Shown: positions 35,547 to 43,167, numbered from the stretch's first letter. The stretch: 59,210 nt of DNA from Phycisphaerales bacterium (GCA_003171335.1 PMYD01000055.1:1-59210); one strand, 5' to 3'. Translations and numbers: made by a program. Notes: a model not told the origin generated them from the letters alone.

Positions 35547-36773
35547 ATGCCGCACTATAAATATGAAATCCGGCAGTCCAACGGCGCCCTGGCCACGGGC
35601 ATGATCGAGGCGGCCAGTCTGCCGGCCGCCAGCACCATGCTGCGGACGGCGGGGCATTACGTCCTGAACCTGTCGCCCATGGGCGTACTGGGCGGGCGCA
35701 ACCTGGCGCAGAAGATCGCCACGTTGTCCTTCCAGTTCGGCCCGGGCCTGCGCGATGTGCAGGGGTTCACCAGCCAGCTCTCGATCATGATCAAGGCGGG
35801 CATCAACATCCGCAGCGCCATCGAGGGCATCGGCGACCAGGTGGAGAACCGCAAATTCCGCGCCATGATCACGCAGATCCGGCACGACGTGGAAGCCGGC
35901 AAGCCGTTCTCCGACGCCCTGGCGCGCTTCCCCCGCACCTTCGGCTCGATGTACGTGAACATGGTGCGGGCCTCCGAGATGTCGGGCAACTTCGGCGAAA
36001 TGCTCGAGCGCATCGCCGATTACCAGACCCAGCAGATGGAAACCCGGTCCATGGTGCGCGGGGCCATGATCTACCCGTGCGTCATCGCCTTCATGGCGGT
36101 TTCCGTCACCATCTTCCTGCTGACCTTCGTGCTGCCCAAGTTCGTCACCCTGTTCTCCGGCAAGGAGCACCTGCTGCCGCGGCCCACCAAGATGCTGCTG
36201 GCCATGAGCAGCTTCATGCGCGCGTACTGGTACCTGTGCATCGCCGGGGCCTCGGGCGCCATCTGGGGCTTCCTGTACTTCATCCGCACCGACAGCGGCA
36301 AGGTGTGGTGGGATACGACCAAGCTGCGGATTCCCATCTTCAAGCGCATGTTCCGCGCCCTGTACATCACGCGCAGCCTGCACACCATGGGCGAACTGGT
36401 CAACGCCGGCGTGCCCATGCTGGACACGATTTCCATCACCGCCGACGTCTCGGGCAACATTCTGTACGCCAACATGTGGCGCACGGTGTACCGCGCCGTC
36501 AAACAGGGCAAGAAGATCAGCCACCCGCTCACCCGCGAGCGGCTGCTGCCGCGCAACGTCGTGCAGATGATTTCCGCCGGCGAGGAATCGGGCCAATTGG
36601 CGCAGGTGCTGCGCGATGTAAGTGTTCACTACTCCAAGGAGTTGCGCAATATCATCAAGGGCGTCACCGCCTTAATCGAGCCGCTGATGATCGTCCTGAT
36701 GGGTTTTATTGTAGGCTTCATAGCGATGAGCATCATCCTGCCGATCTTTAAGATGTCCAGCTTGGTGAAGTAG
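35547..36773 (+). CDS. pilC: Type IV pilus inner-membrane platform protein PilC (GspF family)
   Basis: The 408-residue protein has two T2SSF domains (FTSQLSIMIKAGINIRSAIE and LHTMGELVNAGVPMLDTISI). Three membrane helices lie near residues 170-195, 225-248 and 375-402, the last being IEPLMIVLMGFIVGFIAMSI. It is the membrane rotor on which PilB and PilT act. It is 33 bp downstream of pilT. Confidence 0.92.
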   Translation: MPHYKYEIRQSNGALATGMIEAASLPAASTMLRTAGHYVLNLSPMGVLGGRNLAQKIATLSFQFGPGLRDVQGFTSQLSIMIKAGINIRSAIEGIGDQVENRKFRAMITQIRHDVEAGKPFSDALARFPRTFGSMYVNMVRASEMSGNFGEMLERIADYQTQQMETRSMVRGAMIYPCVIAFMAVSVTIFLLTFVLPKFVTLFSGKEHLLPRPTKMLLAMSSFMRAYWYLCIAGASGAIWGFLYFIRTDSGKVWWDTTKLRIPIFKRMFRALYITRSLHTMGELVNAGVPMLDTISITADVSGNILYANMWRTVYRAVKQGKKISHPLTRERLLPRNVVQMISAGEESGQLAQVLRDVSVHYSKELRNIIKGVTALIEPLMIVLMGFIVGFIAMSIILPIFKMSSLVK

Positions 36774-36792
36774 CCGTCGGCCGGAGGAGCCC

Positions 36793-37413
36793 ATGGAGGA
36801 GGAACAGGCGATGATTGCGCAGCGCGCACGATGTGGCACGGCCGCCCTCGGCTGTGCCGGCCGGAGGCGGTTCTCAACTTGGGAAAAGCACAGCCGTGGG
36901 CGGCTGTGCCACACGGGCGGTTTCACGCTGATCGAATCGGCCGTCGCCGTGGTCGTGGTGGGCGTGGGCATCGTGGCCATGCTCGGGGCCATGGCCTCGG
37001 GCAGCCGCATCAACGCCCAGGCGCAGGATATCACCCAGGGCGTCTTCCTCGCCCAGGAAATCCGCGAATGGACCTTGCGGGTGCCCTTCCGCGACCCGAG
37101 TGACCCCAATTCCACCTCGTATCCCTACACCACCGGCCTGAAAACCGGCGAAAACCCGCAGGACGCAAATATCCCCCTGACGCACCTGGATGAACTCATG
37201 AACGTCACTTTCAGCCCGCCGCGCGATGGCGAAGGCGTGGCCATCACCGGCCTGACTGCCTGGAACCAGGCCATCACCATGGTGTGGCGCGATCCCGACT
37301 TGCTCACGAACACGATGCCAAATGGCACCACCCCGGTCATCTGTGTCACGGTCAATATCTCACACAACAACCAGTTCGTGACCAGCGCCTCCTGGATTGT
37401 CACGAACAAGTGA
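36793..37413 (+). CDS. Prepilin-like protein (PilV type) with a repeat-encoded leader
   Basis: The 206-residue protein has a type III prepilin peptidase site G43|FTLIE followed by a hydrophobic helix (VAVVVVGVGIVAMLGAMASG). The leader is 43 residues long because residues 14-41 are encoded by the 82-bp palindromic element. Without it the leader would be 15 residues, the usual length. ATG 36793 has GGAGGAG upstream. The mature part contains a DPSDPN segment. It is likely a minor pilin; whether the long leader is processed is unknown. Confidence 0.82.
   Translation: MEEEQAMIAQRARCGTAALGCAGRRRFSTWEKHSRGRLCHTGGFTLIESAVAVVVVGVGIVAMLGAMASGSRINAQAQDITQGVFLAQEIREWTLRVPFRDPSDPNSTSYPYTTGLKTGENPQDANIPLTHLDELMNVTFSPPRDGEGVAITGLTAWNQAITMVWRDPDLLTNTMPNGTTPVICVTVNISHNNQFVTSASWIVTNK
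36832..36913. repeat. 82-bp palindromic element, copy 2 (inside a prepilin leader)
   Basis: The element has the same ends (TGTGGCAC, GTGCCACA) and length as the copy at 20305-20386, with shared internal blocks CCTCGGCTGTGCCGGCCG and GCACAGCCG-GGGCGGCTG. The central 20 bases differ. It is read through without a stop and in another phase than copy 1. Confidence 0.8.
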
Positions 37414-37432
37414 TACGAACAAGTGAAGCGTT

Positions 37433-38866
37433 ATGAATACCGCCAAAACAATCTGTTGGACCCGCCCTGCCCCGCGCGGCTCCGTGGCGCTGCTGACGCT
37501 CATTTTTCTGGCCCTGTTCGCCTCGCTGGCGCTGGCCTTCTTCGCCGCCAGCGACCTGAGCCTGTGCGAGGCGCATAACGGGTCCATCGTCCAATCCGCC
37601 CAGACGGTCGCCGAAAGCGGCCTGTCATACCTGGCCACGGAGCTGGGCGAGCAGTCGATCCCCGTGGCCGACGCCAACACCGATCTGCTGCTGGCCACCT
37701 TCAACGCCACGAAAGCGGCCCTGGATTACACCAACGGCATGGGCGCCAACGGCGTCACCCTCAACGGCAACACCATCACCATCCCATCGATCACCACCGC
37801 CAATGGCGGCACGTTCAGCGCCACGATCATCGACCCGAACGTGCCCATCGACCCCAACGACCCCAACGGTCCGAAAAAGCCTCTGCTCAAGCTGTCCGTG
37901 ACCGCATCCAGCCAGGGTCTGGTCCGCCGAGTCTCCATGGATCTTCAGAAAGTGCCCGGCAGCCGCGGCGTCTTCGACTATGGCATCGCCTCCAAAGGCT
38001 CGATCGTCATCGGCGGCAACGGCAAGGTGCTGGGTGTGAACAACCCGCATGAGGCCGATATCATGTCGGCCACCTTCGACATCCCGACCGCCGTGTCCAT
38101 CACCGGTTCCGCCCAGCTCGACGGCGACATCGCCACCGCCAATCCCAAAGCCGTCGTATACATCTCGGGCAGCCCCACGATTGCCGGCTCGAGCAACCCG
38201 GCCACCTTCCCCAACCACATTCGTCTGGGCGCAGGCACGACGGATTTCCCCGCCATCGACACGAATATTTATACGCCGTTCATACAGAACAAGCTGCCCG
38301 CGAATACCAAGCTCAAGTCGGGCATGACGCTGGACAACACCGAAATCCCCGCCGGCATGAACCCCACGTTCAACAACGTGACCATCCGCGGCGTGCTGTA
38401 CATCGATCAGCCCAACCAGGTCACCTTCGCCGGCGGCGCCAATATTCAGGGGGTCATCGTCACGCAAAACCCCAACATAGTCGGCAGCTACGCCACCGAC
38501 ACGATCAGCTTCAGCGGTAACGTCACCAGCCAGGGCGTGGAAACCCTGCCCGACACCTCGGGCGCGTCCGTCTTCACCGGCGTCAAGGCCCTGCCCGGCT
38601 CCATGCTGCTGGCCCCAGGCTTCGGCGTCTTGTTCTCGGGCAGTTTCACCGCGATCAACGGCGCCATCGCCTGCGACGATTTCACCATGACCGGCGACGC
38701 CGGCGGCACCATCTACGGCCCGATCATCTGCTACGGCGACACCCAATTGAAACTGTGGGGTTCGGCCCTGGCCAAGATCGACCGCAGCAAATACACGGGT
38801 GTGCTGCCCGGCTTTGACATGCCCGTCAGACTGGCCCCCGTGGGCAGTTCCTATATTGAAGGCTGA
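37433..38866 (+). CDS. PilX-like pilus-associated protein
   Basis: The 477-residue protein has a basic N-terminus and one hydrophobic helix (ALLTLIFLALFASLALAFFAA) followed by the PilX-like segment QSAQTVAESGLSYLATEL. It lacks the G-F-T-x-I-E cleavage site. The C-terminal 300 residues are rich in Gly, Asn and Thr with beta-solenoid-like repetition (GSIVIGGNGKVLG, GNVTSQGVETLP, TGDAGGTIYGPI), suggesting an adhesin-like or filament-tip surface domain. It contains IDPNDPNGP near residue 140. It follows the prepilin gene by 19 bp. Confidence 0.7.
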   Translation: MNTAKTICWTRPAPRGSVALLTLIFLALFASLALAFFAASDLSLCEAHNGSIVQSAQTVAESGLSYLATELGEQSIPVADANTDLLLATFNATKAALDYTNGMGANGVTLNGNTITIPSITTANGGTFSATIIDPNVPIDPNDPNGPKKPLLKLSVTASSQGLVRRVSMDLQKVPGSRGVFDYGIASKGSIVIGGNGKVLGVNNPHEADIMSATFDIPTAVSITGSAQLDGDIATANPKAVVYISGSPTIAGSSNPATFPNHIRLGAGTTDFPAIDTNIYTPFIQNKLPANTKLKSGMTLDNTEIPAGMNPTFNNVTIRGVLYIDQPNQVTFAGGANIQGVIVTQNPNIVGSYATDTISFSGNVTSQGVETLPDTSGASVFTGVKALPGSMLLAPGFGVLFSGSFTAINGAIACDDFTMTGDAGGTIYGPIICYGDTQLKLWGSALAKIDRSKYTGVLPGFDMPVRLAPVGSSYIEG

Positions 38867-38869
38867 CAG

Positions 38870-38892
38870 GTGGCACAGGCTTTGGGCCTGTG
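38870..38892 (+). repeat. 23-bp palindromic repeat, exact copy of 42105-42127 inverted
   Basis: CACAGGC and GCCTGTG pair around TTTGG, preceded by GTGG. The reverse complement of 42105-42127 is identical over all 23 bases. It lies between the PilX-like gene stop and the start of the next pilin gene. Confidence 0.7.
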
Positions 38893-38914
38893 TTCCTGCA
38901 GCCTGCCTAGGAGT

Positions 38915-39604
38915 ATGGACTTGAGAACCACACTCGACACCGTGAGCACCCGCGGCGGCCCCCGCCGCCAGCCACGCCCCATCCGCCGGGGCCTGGGCAT
39001 GGTTGAAATGCTCCTGGCCCTGGCTATCTGCGCCATGGTACTGACCAGCGTGGCGGTGGCCTTTCGCGCCTCGCTGCAGACGGCCGAGGAAAACCAGAAG
39101 ATCAGCACCATCACCCAGTTGGCCCGCGTCATCCTCAACCGCATGATGACCGAGTGCCGCGAGGCGGATGATGTGGAGGAGCTCAACGGCACCGTCATCA
39201 GAATCCCCCTTTCACACACTGATCCCAATGATCCCAATGACCCCAATAACCCCAACAATTACAACGAACGCTGGTTGCAATGCTCTGATGTTGGCATTAC
39301 GCTGCCGAGTGGCCAGACAGTCGAATATCAATTGGCGAACGGCAGCCTGAAATACATTCAGAACTACCTCCGGCCAGGCTACGTCTTGATAGGTCCCGGA
39401 GACGGTTGGATTGCAGGTTTGCCAGTGACCATCAACCAGTTCAACGTCATCACGCATGAGATCGACACCAACAAGGCGGATCCCAATTTCATTACAACTG
39501 CCGTCTCCACGGAAGAAATCATCGCCCAGATGACCCTCCAGGTCGGTGCCAACACCTTCGCCGTCACCGCCTCGACCAACCCCCGGCGAAAGCTGGCTTG
39601 GTGA
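38915..39604 (+). CDS. Prepilin-like protein (PilW type)
   Basis: The 229-residue protein has a prepilin site RRGLG|MVEMLLALAIC with the conserved Glu at +5 relative to the short G-x-x-x-x-E spacing variant. A hydrophobic helix and TAEENQKISTITQLARVILNRMM follow, as in PilW/GspJ pseudopilins. A run of Asp-Pro-Asn units lies near residues 95-107. ATG 38915 has AGGAG only 1 nt away; TTG 38921 with 7-nt spacing may be the true start. It is the last gene of the pilus operon. Confidence 0.75.
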   Translation: MDLRTTLDTVSTRGGPRRQPRPIRRGLGMVEMLLALAICAMVLTSVAVAFRASLQTAEENQKISTITQLARVILNRMMTECREADDVEELNGTVIRIPLSHTDPNDPNDPNNPNNYNERWLQCSDVGITLPSGQTVEYQLANGSLKYIQNYLRPGYVLIGPGDGWIAGLPVTINQFNVITHEIDTNKADPNFITTAVSTEEIIAQMTLQVGANTFAVTASTNPRRKLAW

Positions 39605-40041
39605 AAGAGAAAGCAATGTCGAATATCGAACAAGCAATAACGAATATCGAAGTGAAGATTCTTTGTCGATCCGCTCTTTGCTAGAGCACCGAACGATTGA
39701 GATATCATATTCAGCGTGGGCAGCCAATCCAGAGGCGCTGCCGGCAAAACTTCGCCGGCCGCGTCGGCGCGAGGGGCTTGCGGCAGCGTTCGCGAATCAA
39801 CCATCATCGTTTGCTCCGCAGCCCGCAGGGCGTATGACCATTAGCCACGGGCGCAAGCCCGTGGACACGAGGGGCCCTCGCGCAAGAGCCCGAAGGGCGA
39901 TTGAAGGCTTGGGCGGCTCGCATGCATCGTTGCCGAATGCACAAATATGGCGCCATCGAGAATTCTGGCGCTCAATCGCCCTAAAGGGCTCCAGAAAAGA
40001 TCCGGGCCTCCTCTCCACGGGCTTGCGCCCGTGGCTAATGG
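39605..40041. other. Intergenic region after the pilus operon, dominated by REPs
   Basis: The first 200 bp show no gene and no clear terminator. From 39818 onward the region is REP sequence in inverted orientation, listed separately. No coding frame is convincing. Confidence 0.55.
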
Positions 40042-40070
40042 TCAATCGCCCTTCGGGCTCCAAGACCTCT
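39818..40070. repeat. Inverted pair of REP units without a transposase
   Basis: The left part reads GCCCGCAGGGCG, then CCACGGGC-GCAA-GCCCGTGG, then GCCCGAAGGGCGATTGA. The right part is the mirror image: TCAATCGCCCTAAAGGGC, CCACGGGC-TTGC-GCCCGTGG, TCAATCGCCCTTCGGGC. The same words frame the transposase gene at 58.6 kb. The pair encloses about 50 bp of unique sequence and overlaps the last codons of the thioesterase gene. Confidence 0.8.
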
Positions 40071-40488
40071 CCCGCGCGTTGTCCGTTCCTCCAGCCTCCA
40101 GCCCCAGGCCTTCCGGAATGGCAATGACTTTGCCCTGCCGATCCACGCACGCCAGCGTGGTCTGGCCCTCGGCCACGAGCTGGCCGGTCAACTTGTTCGT
40201 GAGCCGATAGGAATGATCGATCCGGGCCGTCGTCATCCGGTCGATCTGCGTCATCAGCACCAGTTCCTCGTCGTACCGGGCCGGGGCGCGAAACTGGACC
40301 GCCATCTTGGCCACGACGAAAAACACACCCGCCGCCTCCAGGTCGCGATACGCCACGCCTTGCCGCCGCAACAGCTCCATCCGCCCCATCTCGAAATACA
40401 CCGCGTAGCGGCTGTGGTGCACCACGCCCATGCTGTCCGTCTCGGCGTAGCGAACGCGGATATCGATTTCGCAACTTCTTGCATCCAT
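40042..40488 (-). CDS. Acyl-CoA thioesterase (YbgC/FadM-like hotdog fold)
   Basis: The 148-residue protein starts with the 4HBT signature RVRYAETDSMGVVHHSRY, with catalytic Asp18 in the YbgC position. VYFEMGRMELLRRQGV and FRAPARYDEELVL follow. It hydrolyses acyl-CoA thioesters. ATG 40488 has GGGGAAG 4 nt upstream. The final residues (SWSPKGD) and the stop codon are encoded by a REP unit, so the native C-terminus appears to have been replaced or extended. Confidence 0.87.
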   Translation of the reverse strand: MDARSCEIDIRVRYAETDSMGVVHHSRYAVYFEMGRMELLRRQGVAYRDLEAAGVFFVVAKMAVQFRAPARYDEELVLMTQIDRMTTARIDHSYRLTNKLTGQLVAEGQTTLACVDRQGKVIAIPEGLGLEAGGTDNARERSWSPKGD

Positions 40489-40800
40489 AGGCTTCCCCAA
40501 AAACCGGATTCAGCGGCCGCACCGTCTGGCCAATCGGCCCAAGCATCATTCGAGGCATTGTAATCATGCCCCGAGAATCGGCAAGTCCAGTACAGCCAAG
40601 AAGGGTCCACGCCGACCATAAGTGTTACGTTCATCGCAAGATGCTGTATAGTGAATACTTACATAACAAATGCTACCCGGCAAAGTGAAGAGGCTGCTAC
40701 TTACCCCGCTAAAGCAGCGAAGCGGAACCCGCAATAGCTAGTACCGTAGCTCTTCTTCTTCAGGAACCGCCAAAAAAAATTATATTTACACTAACTATCC

Positions 40801-40829
40801 TTGACAAGATGCGTCTGTACCGGTAGAGT
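40801..40829 (+). promoter_or_regulatory. Sigma-70-type promoter upstream of the dyad array
   Basis: Perfect TTGACA (40801-40806), 17-bp spacer, then TAGAGT (40824-40829). Transcription would start near 40836 and run through the palindrome and dyad array toward rpsU. No open frame lies just downstream, so it would drive a noncoding RNA or a very long rpsU leader. Confidence 0.5.
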
Positions 40830-40913
40830 AAAAGCGATGGACCTAACCAAAACGGCTTGCCAGAGATTTGAAAATCGTATAAGTATCGAAAATACAAAGT
40901 CTTACACGTAAAT

Positions 40914-40935
40914 CTGGCGCACATATGTGCGCCAG
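40914..40935. promoter_or_regulatory. Perfect 22-bp palindrome
   Basis: CTGGCGCACAT and ATGTGCGCCAG abut without a loop. It lies about 78 bp after the predicted start at 40836. It may be a dimeric-repressor operator or a hairpin in the transcript. Confidence 0.5.
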
Positions 40936-41027
40936 CGGCGGTCGATGAGGATCGCTGGCCCCACATTGACAAACGAATAGGGTGTGATTTGCCGCACCGG
41001 CGCGGCTCGTACCTCAAGAGCCCGATT

Positions 41028-41271
41028 CAACTGAGGAATTTCCTCAGTTGCGCCGGCAAGCATTCCCTTACCACCGTAACGGATAATGGAACTGCGGAAT
41101 TTCCGCAGTTGCCTGCCGCGGCGAGGAGCCTTGTCTTAACTCCTGCCTTCCGTAACGGATAAGGGAACTGGAGAATTTCTCCAGTTGCTTGGCACCGCGA
41201 GGACCTTTCTTGACCCACCGCCTTCAGCATTTCTCCGTAACGGATAGTGGAACTGGAGAATTTCTCCAGTT
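41028..41271. repeat. Array of four dyads with compensating arm changes
   Basis: Units lie at 41028-41050, 41090-41110, 41166-41186 and 41251-41271. Each has 10-bp or longer arms around a central T. The left arms read AACTGAGGAA, AACTGCGGAA, AACTGGAGAA and AACTGGAGAA, and each right arm is the exact complement. The last three are each preceded, exactly 16 bp earlier, by CCGTAACGGATA (41074, 41150, 41235). Spacings between units are 61, 76 and 85 bp. Confidence 0.8.
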
Positions 41272-41364
41272 GCACCTGGATGGGGCGAGGATGTGATGCC
41301 ATACACTTATGGAGCGCCAATTGAACGTTTTTGCCCTGGCGGCCGGATGGCTGGCGGAAATGGC

Positions 41365-41392
41365 TTGAATTCCCGGGCCGAATGGGTATCAT
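41365..41392 (+). promoter_or_regulatory. Probable rpsU promoter
   Basis: TTGAAT (41365-41370), 16-bp spacer, TATCAT (41387-41392), about 70 bp before the rpsU start. A 6-bp GC hairpin (GGGGCC/GGCCCC, 41409-41424) lies in the resulting leader. Confidence 0.45.
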
Positions 41393-41464
41393 CGACTATT
41401 CTTTTGGGGGGGCCGCGTGGCCCCTCGTGGACGAGTACAGAAAAGAAGGATCAGTGAGCTCAGC

Positions 41465-41656
41465 ATGATAAAGGTGAAGGCGCGCGGCAATGAATCGGTG
41501 GAGCAGATGCTTCGCCGGTTCAAAAAGATGTGTGAGAAGGAAGGTCTGACCAAGGACATCAAGCGTAACAGCTACTACGAGAAACCTTCCGAGCGCCGCC
41601 GCCGCCGCATGCGCAAGAGCGCCAAGCGCGCCATCATGGAACGCACCGGCCTGTGA
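41465..41656 (+). CDS. rpsU: 30S ribosomal protein S21
   Basis: The 63-residue basic protein matches bS21: IKVKARGNESVEQMLRRFKK at the N-terminus, then CEKEGLTKDIKRNSYYEKPSERRRRR. It binds the 30S platform and influences initiation at the anti-Shine-Dalgarno end of 16S rRNA. ATG 41465 gives the canonical start. It is followed immediately by rsfS. Confidence 0.93.
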   Translation: MIKVKARGNESVEQMLRRFKKMCEKEGLTKDIKRNSYYEKPSERRRRRMRKSAKRAIMERTGL

Positions 41657-41685
41657 TGCTGGGGCTTCACGGAGTTTCATCCCGG

Positions 41686-42096
41686 ATGACAGCACGAGCC
41701 GGTGGGACGAAAAAGCCCGACACCGCCCGGCAGTTGGCCATCGCCGCCGCCCGGATGGCCCATGAATCCCATTGCGAAGAAGTGCTCGTGCTGGATGTGC
41801 GGCGGCAAAGTCCTGTCACCGATTTCTACGTGATCGCCACGGGCACCTCCGACCGGCAGATCCGCTCCGTCGCCGACGAGATCGCCGACTACGGCCGCCA
41901 GCACGGCTACCCCCCCTGGCACATGGCCGGCGAGACGTCGGCCCAGTGGCTCGTGCTGGATTTCGTCGATGTGGTCGTGCACCTGTTCGACGATGAGCAT
42001 CGTCACTATTACGACCTGGAGCTGCTCTGGGGCGACGCCACGCGGGTCTCCTGGCGCCGCCGCACGAAAAAAACCGCGGTGCCGCCGGAAGAATAG
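41686..42096 (+). CDS. rsfS: Ribosome silencing factor RsfS
   Basis: The 136-residue protein has the Iojap/RsfS core: VLVLDVRRQSPVTDFYVIATGTS, then RQIRSVADEI, WLVLDFVDVVVHLFDDEHRHYYDLELLWGDA in pieces. It binds uL14 and blocks 30S-50S joining in stationary phase. I chose ATG 41686, which lies 12 nt after GGAG; ATG 41656, overlapping the rpsU stop, is possible. Pairing with rpsU gives a two-gene ribosome unit. Confidence 0.9.
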   Translation: MTARAGGTKKPDTARQLAIAAARMAHESHCEEVLVLDVRRQSPVTDFYVIATGTSDRQIRSVADEIADYGRQHGYPPWHMAGETSAQWLVLDFVDVVVHLFDDEHRHYYDLELLWGDATRVSWRRRTKKTAVPPEE

Positions 42097-42104
42097 GCTT
42101 CGGA

Positions 42105-42127
42105 CACAGGCCCAAAGCCTGTGCCAC
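42105..42127 (-). repeat. 23-bp palindromic repeat, inverted copy of 38870-38892
   Basis: Identical in reverse complement to the copy in the pilus operon. It lies between the convergent rsfS and glutamyl-Q tRNA(Asp) synthetase genes, where the CACAGGC/GCCTGTG stem could also help termination. Confidence 0.7.
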
Positions 42128-42132
42128 CCCGC

Positions 42133-43092
42133 TTACCCCTTATGGCCCGCCGTGAGGTAGGCCTCGTCTTCCGCGCTGTAAACGATCGGTTTGACGGGGA
42201 TGCAGCCGATGTCGAACCGCTCCAGTAGTTCGGCCATGTCCGTCGGCTGTCGCTCCTCTAACAGGCCCGACCAGTAGCCCAGCAGTCCCAGCAGGCGATG
42301 GGCGGAGACGTCGTGGGCGCGATAGTGGCTGAGGCGCGAGTCGCCGTGGCGCTTGGCCAGCCGCCGTCCATCGGGCCCGACCACCAACGGCAAGTGCCAG
42401 TAGCGCGGGCGCGGCGTCAGGCTCAGCAGCTCCTGGAGCAGGATTTGCCGCGGGGTGGAGGGCAGCAGGTCATCCGCGCGAACGACATCCGTGATGCCGC
42501 TGGAGGCATCATCAATCACGACGGCGAGTTGGTAGCTGGCCTCCAGGTTGGCCTTGTAGATGACAAAATCGCCGATATCGCGTGCCGGCTCGAAATGCTG
42601 CGGCCCGGCGAACATGTCCTCGAATTCCACCTGGGTCTCTTGCACGAGCAGGCGGAACGCCGGCGCCTGGCGCTTGCCCGCCAGCGCGGACTCGAGGCTC
42701 CCCCAGCGGCGGCGGCATGTGCCGGGATACACCACGTGATGCTCATCGGCGTGTGGCGCGCTGGCGGCCCGCTCCACATCCGACCGGCTGCACGTGCAGG
42801 GATAGGCCCGGCCGATGGCCACCAGGTGCTCCAGCGCGGCCTGGTAAATGACCCCGCGCTGGGACTGGTCCATGGCCCGATCATCCCACTCCAGGCCCAG
42901 CCACTCCAGGTCCGTCAGCACCTCCGTGGCCGCCCCGGGCTTAATGCGTGGGCCGTCCAGGTCCTCCATGCGCAGGATGATGCGCCAGCCGCGCGTGCGG
43001 GCCAGCAGATAGTTCAGCAGGAACGTGCGGGCATTGCCCAGGTGCAATGCCCCGGTCGGAGAAGGAGCCAGGCGTGTCGCGTGACGGATCAT
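42133..43092 (-). CDS. gluQ: Glutamyl-Q tRNA(Asp) synthetase
   Basis: The 319-residue protein is a truncated glutamyl-tRNA synthetase without the anticodon-binding domain. It has RLAPSPTGALHLGNART (HIGH region), a zinc site CTCS...YPGTCR, DDLLPSTPRQ and RLAKRHGD (KMSKS-like). The zinc pattern and the length mark GluQRS, which attaches Glu to queuosine in tRNA(Asp). ATG 43092 is preceded by a repeat-rich gap. Confidence 0.88.
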   Translation of the reverse strand: MIRHATRLAPSPTGALHLGNARTFLLNYLLARTRGWRIILRMEDLDGPRIKPGAATEVLTDLEWLGLEWDDRAMDQSQRGVIYQAALEHLVAIGRAYPCTCSRSDVERAASAPHADEHHVVYPGTCRRRWGSLESALAGKRQAPAFRLLVQETQVEFEDMFAGPQHFEPARDIGDFVIYKANLEASYQLAVVIDDASSGITDVVRADDLLPSTPRQILLQELLSLTPRPRYWHLPLVVGPDGRRLAKRHGDSRLSHYRAHDVSAHRLLGLLGYWSGLLEERQPTDMAELLERFDIGCIPVKPIVYSAEDEAYLTAGHKG

Positions 43093-43167
43093 TGTTTCTT
43101 ACTGCGGCCTTAGCCGAAGTGTCAAGTTTACCAGATTCCAAGCGTTCGCGCACCGGTGGAGCCAGAA

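Larger units (their letters stand above)
40489..41464. other. Long regulatory-looking gap upstream of rpsU
   Basis: About 975 bp without a gene. It contains a good sigma-70 promoter (40801-40829), a perfect 22-bp palindrome (40914-40935), a four-unit array of dyads (41028-41271) and the putative rpsU promoter (41365-41392). The part between 40560 and 40800 is AT-rich with no structure I can name. Confidence 0.6.

Noticed and set aside
38871-38886. Sigma-54 promoter before the last pilin gene
   Set aside because: TGGCAC is present, but the -12 element reads TTGGG instead of TTGC; it is part of the 23-bp palindromic repeat.
41028-41271. CRISPR array
   Set aside because: The repeats are palindromes of 21-23 bp whose arms vary, the spacing is irregular (61-85 bp), the intervals share a common word instead of unique spacers, and no cas gene is nearby.
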